From: Thysanoteuthis rhombus
Lineage: Eukaryota; Mollusca; Cephalopoda; Oegopsida; Thysanoteuthidae
Direction of reading: 5' to 3'
Length of the DNA stretch: 64,000 bases
Assembly (NCBI GenBank): GCA_963457665.1
Contig: OY735212.1
Span: 1,711,397-1,775,396, forward strand
Positions 1-12,671 of this stretch are shown one piece after another (the first letter of the stretch is position 1; each line of letters begins with the position of its first letter). The position numbers and the translations under genes were made by a program. The notes beneath the pieces were generated by a model. That model was not told the origin of the DNA. It did not search any database and saw only the letters and a list, made by a program, of their open reading frames with translations.

Positions 1-189
1 GGCTTCAAACATACAACCAGGGATAATACCCCCTTGTCTCTCTTGCTAAACAACTGGCTACATCTGTTTTCTTTACATCATTTTGTCATTACCTACACTT
101 GTGCACGGTAGCTCTGACGTTAAACCGACCTTAAGTCAAAGTTGACGTCGTGTAGAGGCGAAGAAATAATCTTTACATATTTACTTTGT

Positions 190-1320
190 AGCCAGTATGA
201 GAACAGATGTTTTGAATTGTAATTTTTGTAAGGTGTTGTCAGGAAGTAACGATCAATAGCTCCATCCCATGTAAATCTGAAGTGAATCCAACTGAGAATA
301 AAAATCAAATCCCAGCTGTCATGGATTGAAATAACGTTTTTCTAAAATAGTTTAGACAAACAGAGAAGAGTTTACTCCTGTGAATTAGATGAGAATTGTG
401 CATTGTTTATAATCTGAAAAGAGTCATAAACTTTCTAACTTTCATTTGGACAATCCGATCTTTTCTTTCCATCTTTGATTTGAACACGATTTTTCGACTG
501 ATTCATCCTGTTATGGTGTCAGGATTTTAGTACTTCCCTCTAGCTACACAACTGCTTTGGTGCATATCTCGGAACCAGGGATATTCCTAGGCCGTTGATA
601 GAGAGGAGATGGAATGAGTGGTCACTAAGTGTTGTGCAATGTATTCTATAATCATTTGGTCCTGATTTCGTTGTTGCCTTGTGATTTCCAATTGTGTAGG
701 GAACTCACGTCCCAGTGAAAAATGCACGGACACTCAATTTTGGTTTGAAATTCTTTTATTTCTCGACTTCGAATCGTCAAAGCCCAGAGAGAGTTATTGA
801 GGGAGAGAGAGACAGAGAAAGAATGAGAGAAACACTCCGGGTGGGGGTGTCCCCGGTTCTGATGAAGTCCATTGGATACTATCCCACCTCTTCTAACTCC
901 GATGCTCTCCCCTTCGTACTACCGATACGTGCTATACGTACATATTCCGCTTACTTGACTTTGGTCATCCTATTGTTTCTAATTCAAGACACGTCATCAA
1001 CAAATCATACACACTATTCTGGTACAATACCATAGTCTTCTAAAGAGAGAGAAAGAAAGATAATGCATTTTTGATTACTCAGAAAAGAGTTATTAACATT
1101 TCAACTTTGGTTTGAACAATCCAATGTCTCGTTTCCATCTTTGATGTTAACTCACCATCGAATTTGTTGTCGTATCAAGGCAAATAGTTTTACAATGAGT
1201 TTGGGAACAGATGTTCTTTCAAAGATGAAAAGCTCGGTATTTGTCTATTAGATGAATCCATTTGAGAATAAATGTTGAATATCAGCTGTTACGGATAGAA
1301 ATGAAGTATTTCCAAGCATT
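190..1320 (+). repeat. Degenerate direct repeats at left edge
   Basis: Two kinds of block recur. Block P (about 190-335) shares the phrases gaacagatgtt, gaatccaa/tttgagaata and cagctgt..cggat/tggat-gaaat with 1205-1312. Block Q (about 412-515) shares aaaagagt..ta..a, ttgaacaatccaat and tttccatctttgat with 1080-1180. The order is P-Q then Q'-P', all in the same orientation, so this is a decayed multi-copy unit rather than a simple duplication. Similarity was judged by eye at about 65-70%. A GA-rich low-complexity tract lies between (about 780-835). No coding potential is seen. Confidence 0.45.
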
Positions 1321-1663
1321 AGAGGCCGTTTTGACAATAACATTGTCCACTTCGTATAATGCAATGGTTGACAAGTTGTGGGGTTAATTTTTGTTAAAAA
1401 CCGTTCCTTCGAAAAAACCTTCGAAGGAAGCGATTTTGACTCCATCCTTCTTATCCATAAGTGAGGACTGTTCTTTCACTCTATAGAAACTACCCAAACA
1501 TGGGAGCAGCCCATCCAAATCTGGCATGCATACTCAGTGGACCTTGGGGAAGATTTTAAATTAACAAATTTTGAGGAAACCTTGTAAAGGTTTCAGGGAA
1601 TGGTTATATTTACAATGCAGCTATAATGTTAAACTGAATCATTACTTTCCGTTCGTTGTACAT

Positions 1664-1860
1664 AGACTGATAGATAGAGAGAGAGTGTGTGTGTGAGTGA
1701 GAGACAGATATACTAAGCTTAATGTGGCATGCACAACTACCCCCCCCTCATTCTCCTCCCATATCTCCTCTTCTTCTTTCTGTCTCTTTTTATTCTTTTT
1801 CACTCTTTACCCCTCCACTTTCTTTTCTTCTTTTTTCAACTACTTTTACTTTTCGACTTT
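1664..1860. repeat. Low-complexity GA/GT and pyrimidine-rich tract
   Basis: A short GATA/GAGA/GTGT tract (about 1669-1708) is followed by a long C/T-rich stretch (about 1740-1850). Reading frames here are produced by the biased composition and show no protein family resemblance. From about 1860 to 2600 nothing was recognised beyond AT-rich single-copy-looking sequence. Confidence 0.6.
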
Positions 1861-2599
1861 TATCTACCCATTGCCAAACTCCTACAATTGAGTTTTGACT
1901 TTATTTTTGTTCGTCACAACAATCACAATGGCCTCAACAAAAACCGGTGACGTCATGGTGGCTCGATTAAAAGTTATATACGCAAAAACTGATGACAAAT
2001 TTACTCTTTGAACTCAGATAGACTTATTATATTACCGGAACTACTAACAAAAGAGTTGAAATAGGATAGACATGGGGTATGTGGCTTGCTTTTGAGAATG
2101 TGACCAGTACATAAATACAAGCTAATTCGACTTTACGAAGCCATTTTGATCCATCGTTGTTCACAAACAACGCAAATTCTGTTGACCATGTTACTCATAT
2201 GAGTAATTATTAGTATTAAAAAGGCATTTTAATGATAAATATCCTGTCAATACCCTGAGATATCAAAATTTTGGTCTACAAAACTAGATCTTAAAATCCG
2301 ACATTTTGAATTTGTTTGATTGTGGATGTATAGGGCGATTACAAAGGCAACTTTTTAAGAGTATCATTCCAAACAACCCTACGTACTCAAATGTTCCGGT
2401 CGATATGAGAGATAAATTACAATGTCGCCTTTTTCAGTCACCTGAACTGTAATATATGTGTTTTTGGGAGGTCAAATTTTCATTTTGATATTTGGATGTC
2501 ATCAAAAATCAATACTTTATTAGAAGATGAACCATTACTGGCAAAAAGTCTGCTTGTGTGAGGAAGTGTAAATTGACCCATTTTTATATACTAATAGTA

Positions 2600-3480
2600 T
2601 ACACTGCTGCAATCAGATGGTAAAGTCTAAAGGTTCGATTGGACACTGGGGTGAGAGTTACCTGCATTTTTACTGGCCTATAGATCTACAATCTGTGGAT
2701 CCCAAAGCAGTCTCTTGTGAAGAAGGTTTTTGGTCACGAGGTGTGGTTACCTGTGAACGTGTTGATTGGGGTTGGGGGGCATCTAAAGGCCTCCACTCCA
2801 AGGGAACCATCTCATTTTGTCTGAAACCTGGAGCAGAGACTGGATGGAGTACTTCGCCAAGTCCAGCATGATGTTTTCACGCAACTGAGGCAAGACTTAT
2901 TTGTTGTATTCCAAGGACTATTTCTTCCAGTTCCTTAGATTTTTGCACTCTAATTGACCTTCTCATAGACGGGTCGGCCCTCCGGGAAGACTTAGAGTTT
3001 TCTGGCGAAGCCACGAAACGGACGTATGGCCTGAAGGTGAGTCAAGCTGTGTTCTGGAATGAGGACTGGGTTTGGCTGTGTAATTCTCGGTGCAAGAAGA
3101 GGCAGTCAATTATCGGATTAGAGAAACGAAGTCCACACTCAAGGTAGTGAATACCAACAGACTACCTGGGTTCTGGACAGTGAAGGGTGCATCCGAGAAT
3201 GTTGTGGGTACAGATCCACACTGCAATCGTCCTAACCACCCCAGAGTGTTGGAAAGAACAGTTTTCACGCAGGGATCAGGGAAATGGCTTATCCAGACAA
3301 GAAGATGTTGGGACAGGTGGACCAACACGATTGGAGAAGATTCTAAAATAAACCATCAAATATCGAGGCTATCATCCATAAAGACTTTAGTGAGTGCTGA
3401 GACTAAGCGATGCAAAATATTCGATGAGGGTAGTGATACGCTTGTTGGTGATGGACCGGAATCAGATTTGGTGAAGACAC
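2600..3480 (+). other. GC-richer block of unclear identity
   Basis: This stretch is clearly more GC-rich than its surroundings and runs directly into a recognisable LINE 3' end. It holds two moderate open frames (2617-2871 and 3090-3596, +). Neither shows a domain I can name, and the second only becomes LINE-like at its end and in another frame. It is probably an older internal part of the LINE insertion, or another retroposon joined to it. I see no splice-site-bounded exon. Confidence 0.35.
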
Positions 3481-3489
3481 AAAACGATC

Positions 3490-4110
3490 AAAATCGCAAA
3501 CACAAAGTTAGACAAAGTGGACCCCAACATCTACCTCGGACAACTAGTCTCCATGAAATCCTCATAAGAAGAAAATCAAGCGAAAAATCAGTCTAGGGTG
3601 GCAAGCCTTCGGTAGAGTAAACTCAGCCCTGTAGAACAAGAAAATCACATTAGTCCTAAAAAGAAGAGTATAGAATCTATGCATCTTCCCGATAGTCACC
3701 TATGGAGCTGAAACATGGAAACTAGCCAAACGATTGACCCTCAAACCGAAAACCATGCAATGCACACAGGAAAGATACATGTTCAGCCTAACATGGAGAG
3801 ATCATGACAGCACAATTTATTTGAGAAAAGACAGGAGTCCGAGACATCATAGAATCTGTTAGAAAACTCAAATGGCAATGGGCTTGACATGTTGCAAGAA
3901 TGTCAGACAGCCGTTGGACATCACGATTCACGACGTGGATCCTCAGAGATCATATGCGAAACTGTGGCCGACAGAAAGAAAGATGACATGACGAACTAGA
4001 TGAATTCAGAAAGTACTGGCTCTGCTATACCTATGATAGAGAGGTGTGGCGAATCTTGGGGAAGGTTTATGTTCGACGACGGACGCTAACTGACTGATGA
4101 TGATGATAAA
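3490..4110 (+). mobile_element. RTE-type LINE, 3' fragment (dead)
   Basis: Frame-hopping translation gives the C-terminal part of an RTE-type reverse transcriptase protein. A YLGQLVSM-like segment is followed by LGWQAFGRVNSA, VTYGAETWKLAKR, LTWRDHDS and finally RNCGRQKERWHDELDEF-KYWL. These are the usual landmarks between the RT thumb and the C-terminus in this group. Several frameshifts and stops make it non-functional. It ends in a short TGATGATGATGAT tail, as RTE elements commonly do. The same 3' end occurs on the other strand near 12310, so the two copies belong to one family. Confidence 0.8.
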
Positions 4111-6000
4111 GTAGTACCCTTATGCTGGTTTGAACTCCACATATCACGTTATTACTTGACTCGAAGTGGCATCATCCACTTCTGTCTGTTCTTGATTATT
4201 GTAGGGGGGAGATTTCACGTGGATGAGTCACTTGAGTCTGAGTTAGTGTCTGATGGAGACAGACTGGGAGTCGTACTGTGTGCATTCTATGGAATAGGCT
4301 GGAACCTTAGAGGGTGTAAAAGAATCGTGCATTTGGGATATAGTAAGGCACGGATATCTGAGAATGACTGTGCTAGGGATCACAGGTAGGGCTGAAAGAA
4401 GATGAAAAGTATGTGGAACATTAGAGTAAAGACAGTGCTTATAATCATTGGTACATTCACAACAGCCCCAAAGACCACTGCAAAGAGATCGGAGCATATG
4501 AATTTAACTAGAAACAATCTGAATCTCATCACTATACTAACCTTCTAGAATAATAAAGGGGTGCTCGAGGTTTGCGAAGATTTGCTGTCACTTGATGACA
4601 ATCAAAATACCTTTGGTGTGAAGATTCTGATTATAGATAAAAATGTTTTTAAGAAATAAAATCATTCTTCAGTGTTTGATATATCTGATTACATGTTCAC
4701 TGTTCAAAGCATCACAGATGATCTTTATTCTTTATTGAAAGTCCTGTCGGTAATTTTGAGAAGGGCCGTCAACATTCAAAGAGTTTGGGGATAATTGAAC
4801 TCCTCCTTGCTGTTTTTTCTTGTTCACGCGACATAAACAACGAGGAGTAGTCCAATCGTCTGAAAATTTCTTTGAAAAGTATTTTTGAAAGTATTTTCTT
4901 TTCGAGAAAACTAATGTATGTGAATGTAAAACTTGGAAGCATCTCTTTGTTTTAAAAACAAATCGTTGACTGTCGATTTGTTAACACAGCCAACCAGTGG
5001 TGTTGTACTAGAAAGGACAAGTGGGGAAATGCTATAGCAAGGGTAGCGATCTGGTGAGTGAAGTAAGCCTCTACTACTGGAATTTCTTTACGCATTCTTC
5101 GAGAATCACATTTAGGGATACCTTGAATCAACATACGTACCTAGCTACAATGCATCGTTTTGGTTAATTTGAGAGCACAAACATTAACTGAATGAGCATT
5201 TTAGTAACATACTAGTTTTGATGTCCGGCATTGACCAGGGAAAGCACTTCAATGATAACATGATACATGATACGTTCTAGAGATTCCAACCCAACCATCG
5301 GAACTACACACACTCCCTAACTGAGAATTCATGTTTGGGTTGAAGTCAGTGGTAAAGGTTACTTAAAGTAGAACATGTTTTTGTTTTTTTTGTCGGGTTG
5401 GGGTCATATTCCTTAAAAATATAGCGAAACTGGCATAAACACTGGGCAAAATATAAATTCACATCAGCAGTTTCCTTAGACGAACAAAAAGTAAGTCTTC
5501 AGTATAAGTTTATAGATCCTTTGATCAAAACTGAAGAATATCCGGAAGGTTGGAGGGTCTTAGAAAGCCCATACATTTTTTTTTAAATATCAAATTTTCT
5601 TCGACAGAATTCGAACTCGGTCCACTGGATCCATTTTTCATGCTTCTAAACGCTTGATCATCGAAGTTTACACAGATGTTTATTGGAAATAAATCAATAT
5701 ATAGATCAAAGTTTACGGCTTAGGGCGGAGAAAGTAGTTTTGACCGCAAGTTGACTTCAGGGGATCAGTATAACCGATGTTAACAATGGGTCAAATTACC
5801 ATCAACAGATTTTAGCCCCCAGTGTGCAGTCGTTTGGACGGCTGTGAGACTTGAATATTTTTTTTTTTTGAGAGAGAGATTTCAATCCATAAGCTATTCG
5901 TTTACCCAGGAAATTTGTCAGCTTTGAAAAAATGTTAATTTTGAATTTATCTATTATTTTATTTTTTGGTGGGGACGATTCTGTTCAAAATGTTACTCTA
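4111..6000. other. Intergenic, nothing recognised
   Basis: AT-rich sequence without splice-bounded open frames or clear repeats. The stretch 4156-4497 is slightly GC-richer and has short overlapping frames on both strands without family resemblance. Confidence 0.5.
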
Positions 6001-6002
6001 AC

Positions 6003-6263
6003 GCTAAACTGGACCCTCACTTTCCGCCAAAAAGTTCCAATAATAAAAATTACCTTGCACCCTACCCCCAGAGGGAGTAACGCAATCTTACAGGCAAACC
6101 CACGCACACCCTCGGTCTAGCCCGCATAACCCCTTCCCAGAAACCTCAATGAAAGTACAAAAATTACTGCTGAAATAAAATTTTACGCCCAATCAGAGAT
6201 GTAACTGAATACTCCGATGCTGTCCGTTTATATGAATGGCGGAAAGTAAGAGTCCAGTTTAGC
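6003..6263. repeat. Inverted-repeat (MITE-like) element
   Basis: The arms 6003-6029 and 6237-6263 are near-perfect reverse complements (two mismatches in 27 by eye), separated by about 207 bp. The phrase ctggaccctc-ctttcc in the left arm also occurs near 20980 and in altered form near 21120. The sequence just outside the right arm (gcattata..attgtaaat..accccccc) recurs near 13597-13630. No transposase is present. It is likely a non-autonomous DNA-transposon relic. Confidence 0.5.
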
Positions 6264-7062
6264 ATTATAGATATATTGTAAATTGACCCCCCCCCGCCCC
6301 ACTAAAGCATTTTGAAATTATCTTCTTCCAAAACTAGCAGGCTCCTTGGGGTTACGAAGTTTTTATGGATTTAAAACACACAAAAATACATTTTTAAGCA
6401 TTTTTCCCAAAAGAGGCGGGACCCCTCTCGCTTTCGTTTACGAACGAGTGCCTAAAGAAGAAAGTACACTTTCAATGTGTTACGACTATCAATAATGTCT
6501 GGGTTTTTTTTGTTTTTTTTTCTCTATGTGTTTAATTTGAGATAAGAAGTAGGCAATGATATAAGCTTTCGATACCTATTTTTTTCCCGAATCATTATTT
6601 TTTTCTTTCTTCACCTTTTCAATTTCGACTGCTTAAAGGCCCACCAAACCATTTCTACCCTTTATCGTTAAAAGAGCTCCGTTCTTCACTTCCGCTTCCG
6701 TTTTTAATTCGACATTTCTCCACTTGAAACTAATCGTAAAACTAAAAAACACAGGTGAGTTTTCTTAAAAACCTATCTTTTATCAGCATTTTTTACCCTT
6801 TATTATTTACACTCGTCTTATTTCTTTACCTTGAAAACTTGACACTTGAAAGACAAGTCGCAATTGCCCCGTTCTCCCTCCGAAATTATTTGCTTTCAAG
6901 AAAGGCTGACGTGTGCTGTTTTGGTGTAACGTCTGTCAGGAATCCTGTTAGAGTATTTTATATTAATAAAAAAATACTTATATATGTAGATTATTCAAAA
7001 TATGCCGTGGAAATTTAATTTATAGACATTCTATATGGTTTACAATGTGTTATTTATAACGT

Positions 7063-7176
7063 AGTAAACCATTATTATTCATTTTTTTACTATTATTTAC
7101 CTCCGTCTTGATAATTTTTTTAGTTGTTTTTATTACAACTAAGGTGACGGTAAATAGTAAATAATAATGGTTTACG
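7063..7176. repeat. Palindromic repeat, AT-rich hairpin 1
   Basis: The left arm begins gtaaaccattattatt and passes through actattatttacctccgtctt. The right arm is its approximate reverse complement, ending ..ataataatggtttac. The whole segment can fold into a long hairpin with a short T-rich loop. A related palindrome lies at about 7943-8062. Confidence 0.6.
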
Positions 7177-7199
7177 ATAATACATTTATCTATTGCAAT

Positions 7200-9310
7200 A
7201 AAAGTATATAAGTTGTATACAAGCATACATCATACGAATCTTAATTACACGTTATCACAAAACCTTAAACATTTGTAGTATTGTAATAAATATACATTTT
7301 CTTTTTCAAATTATTTACATCTGGTCTGGTTAAAATCTAAATAATGGATTACAATACTTCATCTTATATTAAATATACAACGCAAAACAATTAAAATGCA
7401 AGACTGGGGTTTAATATTGTAAAAGATTACAGTTGGCTTTCTTGTTTTAAATATATTGAAAAATTGTCATTTTTTTTTCTCTATATATTTTCACCACTGA
7501 AATGAAAGTGAATAGCTGTCAAAAATGAAATGATAGTTCAATTTACATAATGAATAGAATTTATATGATGTGAAAAAGTGCACAAGTTATATTATAAGCA
7601 CCGGCCATAACAATCTTATTCACTCATTTTATTAAAACCTTTGTGGTGTGATTAGTGGTTCATCTACAAATTATTTACATCTGGCGAGAGCACTACGTAC
7701 TACGTTTGTTGGGAATTTTGTTTTAATAAAAAGAATTACTTTGAGATAAGTTGTGAAAATTCAATATATGAATATTCTTTATTAAACATAGAATATCTAT
7801 AGATTGACTAATGAACTTATTTAGTTGACTTTTATTTTTATATCACTAAAATGAAAGTGAATCAAAATTAATAATGGTTTAGTACACGAATAAATTTATG
7901 TATAAAATGTAACTATGTATCAATACATGATTCTGATGCAGTTCAGTAAACCATCATTATTAATTTTTGACTACTATTTATCTTCGTCTTAATTTTTTTT
8001 TTTTTTCACTCCTTAAAGAAGGTAAATAGTTGTCAAAGATTGATAATAATACTATATGATGATCATAATAGATTTATTTAGTGGGGGGTGGGTGCACAAG
8101 TTATATACACATAAGTTTGTTTTTGTTAACAATATGGAAAAAAGATTTTAGACTACTTTGTACAGCTCCATTCTTTCTTTTTTTTAATTTTATTTTGCTT
8201 CTCAAGAGTATAATAGCTTACATACATTTCACACGAGGAAACTCAGGGTTTCATCAGAGCTGGGTGAACGAAGATTGTTTTGAGAGAAACACATTGTTTT
8301 TTTGGACGTACATTCTTTTTGCATAACAAGTTTACATATTACTTTGAACAGCTGTGGTGTTGTAATAAGTATAGTTCTTTTAAAACTTTTTTTTACAGCT
8401 GGTGAAAAAGCATTACATATTCTGGTTATAATGATTTACAATCCTTCATCAACTAAAAAATGAATAATGAAAAAATATTCATAATATTGTATGTAACTAT
8501 AATTGAAGATATTTCTGTGGTTAGATGTGCGTGTCTCTACACTGAGGTTACTCAAAAACTGGCCATTCAATGAGATAGATATTAGTCATGTACATTAGGA
8601 CACCAAGTATTGCAGTGTCCAGTTTAAAGTTGTTTGGAGTAGTGGTTCCTGATAAATCTATTGAAATCTAAATTAAGATATGAAATACCTTAATCGGCCA
8701 TACGGTAGAGAAGTAACTGAAATGCTTCAAATCCATCGTCTCGAAAAAACACTACTATGACAGGCTGCTCTACACTCTGTAAAGCCTTAAACATTTTTGT
8801 TGTTGTTATAAGTAAATTATTTATGTCTGGTTAGAGCACTACGTTGTTTTCGGATTAGCCTCTGGTGGACCTGCAGTGACTGCTGTGGTTATAAAGACTG
8901 GTTCTCAGCCGAAAAAGGTGTAGTCCATGCCCGACCCTGAAGTTGCTATCATAGCCCTCCATCGTCTGTGCTCTTTCTACTCATTCCTCCAATCTTCTCT
9001 CCTCTTTTTGTTTGTCTGGATACCTGCCTGGATGGCAACCCCCTGTCTGCCATTCAGTGTCACGTTTACAAACGTCTCTGTAACGAGCGCTACATATTCC
9101 GTCTATAGTTTCGAGAAGATGTCAACTGGCATCAAGTTCAACACGTTATCTAAATCCAACATTGTTGTGTGACCACCGTTGGAATATTCTGTTTACCAAC
9201 ATGTTTACAACACAAACAATCATCCAAAAAATCTGTTTGAACTCATTCAAATACAATACTTGATTTGATTAAAAATAAATAATGGAAAAAGCAATTATTA
9301 TGATAGAGTA
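7200..9310 (+). repeat. Decayed array of related repeats
   Basis: The phrase aattatttacatctgg plus a following gcactacgt or equivalent appears near 7311, 7669, 8388 (altered) and 8811. It is preceded each time by a tgt(g/a)gt..ttgtaataag-like stretch. A gtgcacaagttatat phrase appears near 7579 and 8092. Spacing is irregular, about 350-700 bp. The array includes both palindromic segments, so it may be repeated insertion or tandem growth of one element. A GC-richer insert at about 8830-9170 has a short open frame without recognisable homology. Confidence 0.5.
7943..8062. repeat. Palindromic repeat, AT-rich hairpin 2
   Basis: A diverged relative of the 7063-7176 palindrome: cagtaaaccatcattatt..ctactatttatcttcgtctt on the left, and a matching reverse-complement arm (aaggtaaatagttgtcaaa..) on the right. 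A poly-T tract separates the arms. Confidence 0.55.
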
Positions 9311-12300
9311 CCATATAAAGAAATGAATTCAGGATTTGTGTTTATTGCAGAAGTAAAGATTTAATTGTCTTTGATACCATCAATAATGATGGCATACATG
9401 AAATATATGGATATACTTGTTACATTTTGTATAAGATTTGCATTGCTGTGAGAATAGGGTTCAGTTGGCCTCAAACGGATTTTGTATTTTTTTTTGTTTT
9501 TATTATTTTTCTATTTTTCTGTTTATTAAATTCAGCATTTTCATTACGTCATTTGAACATGAATGAAATTCTATTTTTCTACATCGGCTGTGTCTCTTGA
9601 CATGACAGACAGCTGCAAATTACTAATTATTATGTATGAATTACCGTAATTAAATGACACTAAAATCATACCACTAAACAAGACCCAGCATTTAACCAGA
9701 CAAACAAAAGACTTCAATAAAAACCTCCGTACACCTCTAGTAAAAAGACAATACACATTTTCAGAATTCTTAACTGGACCACCATTGTTAAGCAGTGCCA
9801 AAAGTTTCAATGAATACCTTTTAATTGTTTATATCCCTAAATTATTGTGGAAATACATTGAGAAGAAATTCATTGGAGGTGGGGAAAGAGAATGGAAAAT
9901 GTTTGTTTTCTGTTTGGATTCTGTATATTTTGTGTATAATTAACCACGTGTCTTGGGTTATTACGATTTGAAGAGTTAGGGTTCATAACATCAAAAAAGA
10001 GGATGGATAAGGATTATTGAATCGAAATGTTTAGAATCATCCAGGATTTTGAGTAGGGTGGGTATCCAAACTTCTTTTTCTTAATTGCTCTATCTCTCTA
10101 ATTAGACAATGGATGGACTAAATTTTCGGTTTTAAGGTTAATTTCGAATTATTTAGGTTTTTTATTCATAAAATTTCTTTACCTAGCTTTTTTTTTTCTT
10201 TTTTTTTTTTTTTTTTTTTGTTAAGTTTTGTGCTGCCTGGGCAAGGGTTAGGTCTGGACCTTTCTCCCCTGGTAAGAAGGTACAATGGACAAAGAGGTCA
10301 TAAATATACTATCAAAGCAAAAAGACGATTATTGGGAAATTCTTCTTTAGCAATAGAATTGTAGGACTATGGAATTGAGTACTTGAATATCTTGTACTCA
10401 CATCGGATGTAGATACTTTAAAATGAATTATAGTTATTTCAACACCAGAGAAAGCTTAGGGTTTCTGATATCTTGAAACTTGATTTATGATGTGTGCTTG
10501 TATATACAACTTTTATACTTTTTCTTGTTACAAATGAATGTATTATGTATTATAATGTCAGAGTGGATCCAGGATTTTGAGCTGGGCAGTTTTCTATTTA
10601 AAAAAAATTTTTTTGTTCAACCTCACAGCTGTAGACGATGTAAAAAAAAAATTGCTTTTTGTTTATTTTCGTTTTTTTTTTTTTTTTTTTAATAAAATTT
10701 CTGTTAAGATAAAAAACTCAATAATGGTTTGTCCTAGGGGGTTGTGGGGAAAGACCCTGCTCTTCCAGGATCCATGCCTTAATGTAGTTAGTATTCTGTC
10801 TCTTCAGCTGTGCCTCATAAAGAAGCATATTTTGCAAAATCCAAGTTTCTTTCATTTTGAAATGCTGCTAATTCTCCTGTCTGGATGACGCATACTGTAT
10901 TTAGTGTCAAACTTTTAAGCAACCCAGAAAGTGGGACAGACATCCTGGCATATTGCCACAGTATTAACAAAGAAATATACATGTTGGGTGTAACGAAGGA
11001 TAACATTACGGCTTTATTGACGTGTTTAAAAAAAAGTCAGTGATAAAGTTAGATTCAGGGGCAGAGAACTTGATTTTGATTCCTAGAGGGAGGAATGAGA
11101 TTTTATGAATAAGGAAAATTTGCAATAAATAGATGTGCTTTCAGTTAAAAATCCCCTAGTGCTGTAGTAGTATTATTATTTATGCAATTATTGTATGCAT
11201 TAATATATCCTTGTTGTTGTTTGATGTTGAAGAAATGCAGTAGGTGAACTTCTATTTATAAGAGTTTGAGGGCCCATCCTCTAATGTTTTGTTTTCCAAT
11301 GTCACTCAGACTCTGTTATCAATTTATATTAAGGCAGTGTCCATCCGAAAGGTGCATATTTGGAAGGGGCCAGACTTTACGGGGTGTGGCGCAGTCAGCC
11401 ATAATTGTCATGGAAAATAATTTTCCATCCGTTATATGAAACTATGGCTTTGAAGTATATCGCTTGTTTCTCTTCTGTGTTGCTAATTTAAATAATTCTA
11501 AATAGCGAAAGTCAAGGGGGTTTGTTTATAGAAACTAAGAAGAGAGATCTATAATCTCTGATATTCATTTTTAGTGAATTTCTCAGGAACTGCTGATCAA
11601 AAAAAACTTCAAACTCTACACAGCATTGCTTTGCATATCTGGCGAACGTTAGCTTTATACAATGGCCCTTTGTTGATTATGAGTGATGTATTCATACGGA
11701 TATTTCCTCAATTGTATTTATATAATATAACTATTGCTTCTTGCTTGATAAAAGGCTTGGAAGACACCTTAGGCATTCTGTATTCTTCTTTCTTTCTATT
11801 AATACTTGGTGACCTTCAACATGTTTTCAGAGGTGTAGTGAAGGAACACAGGGCTGCCTGTGATTATCAGATTGATAAGAAGAGTCAGTGAGAAGAGGGG
11901 GTCAGGATGAAAATGGTTGTCTATTTCTATCTTAAACAAGTAATAAATGCATTCACCTTCCAATTGTCGAATTACCAATACAACTTGAAATGTGAAAGCA
12001 AAAAATGTCCAATAAATTTACTGACTTGTATTTTGAAATTATAATCCTTCAAGTATTCAAATGATTAAAATGAACATCAACTCTAATAATGAACAATATG
12101 ATTTTCTTGGTATGCTATCTGTAATACACAACTCTCCTACGGGGAGGGGAGGGTAGAATTTTTCTGATGAAAATTCTCCCTACACACCATAACTATTCCC
12201 CATAAATGAATTCAGCATTTTCTTTCTAAAAGAAAATAAGCATCTCAATCCAAGTATATTCCTAGATCTTTTTTTCTGGAATGAACAATGAAAAAAATGG
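9311..12300. other. Intergenic, poly-T tracts only
   Basis: Poly-T runs occur near 10189-10220 and 10670-10691. Open frames such as that at 11574-11891 (+) lack an ATG start and any family resemblance, and nearby sequence is equally AT-rich. Nothing else was recognised. Confidence 0.5.
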
Positions 12301-12304
12301 ATTA

Positions 12305-12670
12305 GGATCATCATCATTATCAGTCTTTCAACGTCCGTCGTTGGACATAAAACCTTCCCCAGGATTTGCCACACTTCTCTATCATGGGCGTCACAGAGCC
12401 AGCACTTTCTGAATTTGTCTAGCTCGTCTCTCCATCTAATATTTTGTTGGCCTCGGTTCCGCATGTGATCTCAGGGGATCCATGTGAGTCGCGATGTCCA
12501 TCGTTTGTCCGCCATTCGTGCAACATGGCCAGCCCACTGCCATTTGAGTTTTTTTAATGGATTCTATGATGTCCCTGATTCTTGTCTTTTCCCGGATGTA
12601 CTGTGCTGTCTTGTGGTCTCTCCATGTGAAGCCCAGCATAATCTCTTCATGTGCACACTGCATAGTTCTC
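12305..12670 (-). mobile_element. RTE-type LINE, 3' part (minus arm of inverted copy)
   Basis: On the minus strand the frames read MLGFTWRDHKTAQYIREK, then a shifted W-GWPCCTNGGQTMD stretch, then RNRGQQNIRWRDELDKFRK, and near the end REVWQILGKV..TTDVERL. This is the C-terminal tail of an RTE reverse transcriptase with frameshifts. It ends in a (TGA/ATG)n tail seen as catcatcattatcagt on the plus strand at about 12310. The 3' end matches the copy ending at 4110. It abuts an RT-domain fragment on the opposite strand at about 12670. Confidence 0.85.
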
Positions 12671-12671
12671 A

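Noticed and set aside
9571-9810. 79-codon minus-strand frame
   Set aside because: No homology, no splice signals, and unremarkable composition.
11574-11891. 105-codon open frame on the plus strand
   Set aside because: It lacks an ATG at its start, has no splice signals or domain, and has the same composition as the AT-rich surroundings.
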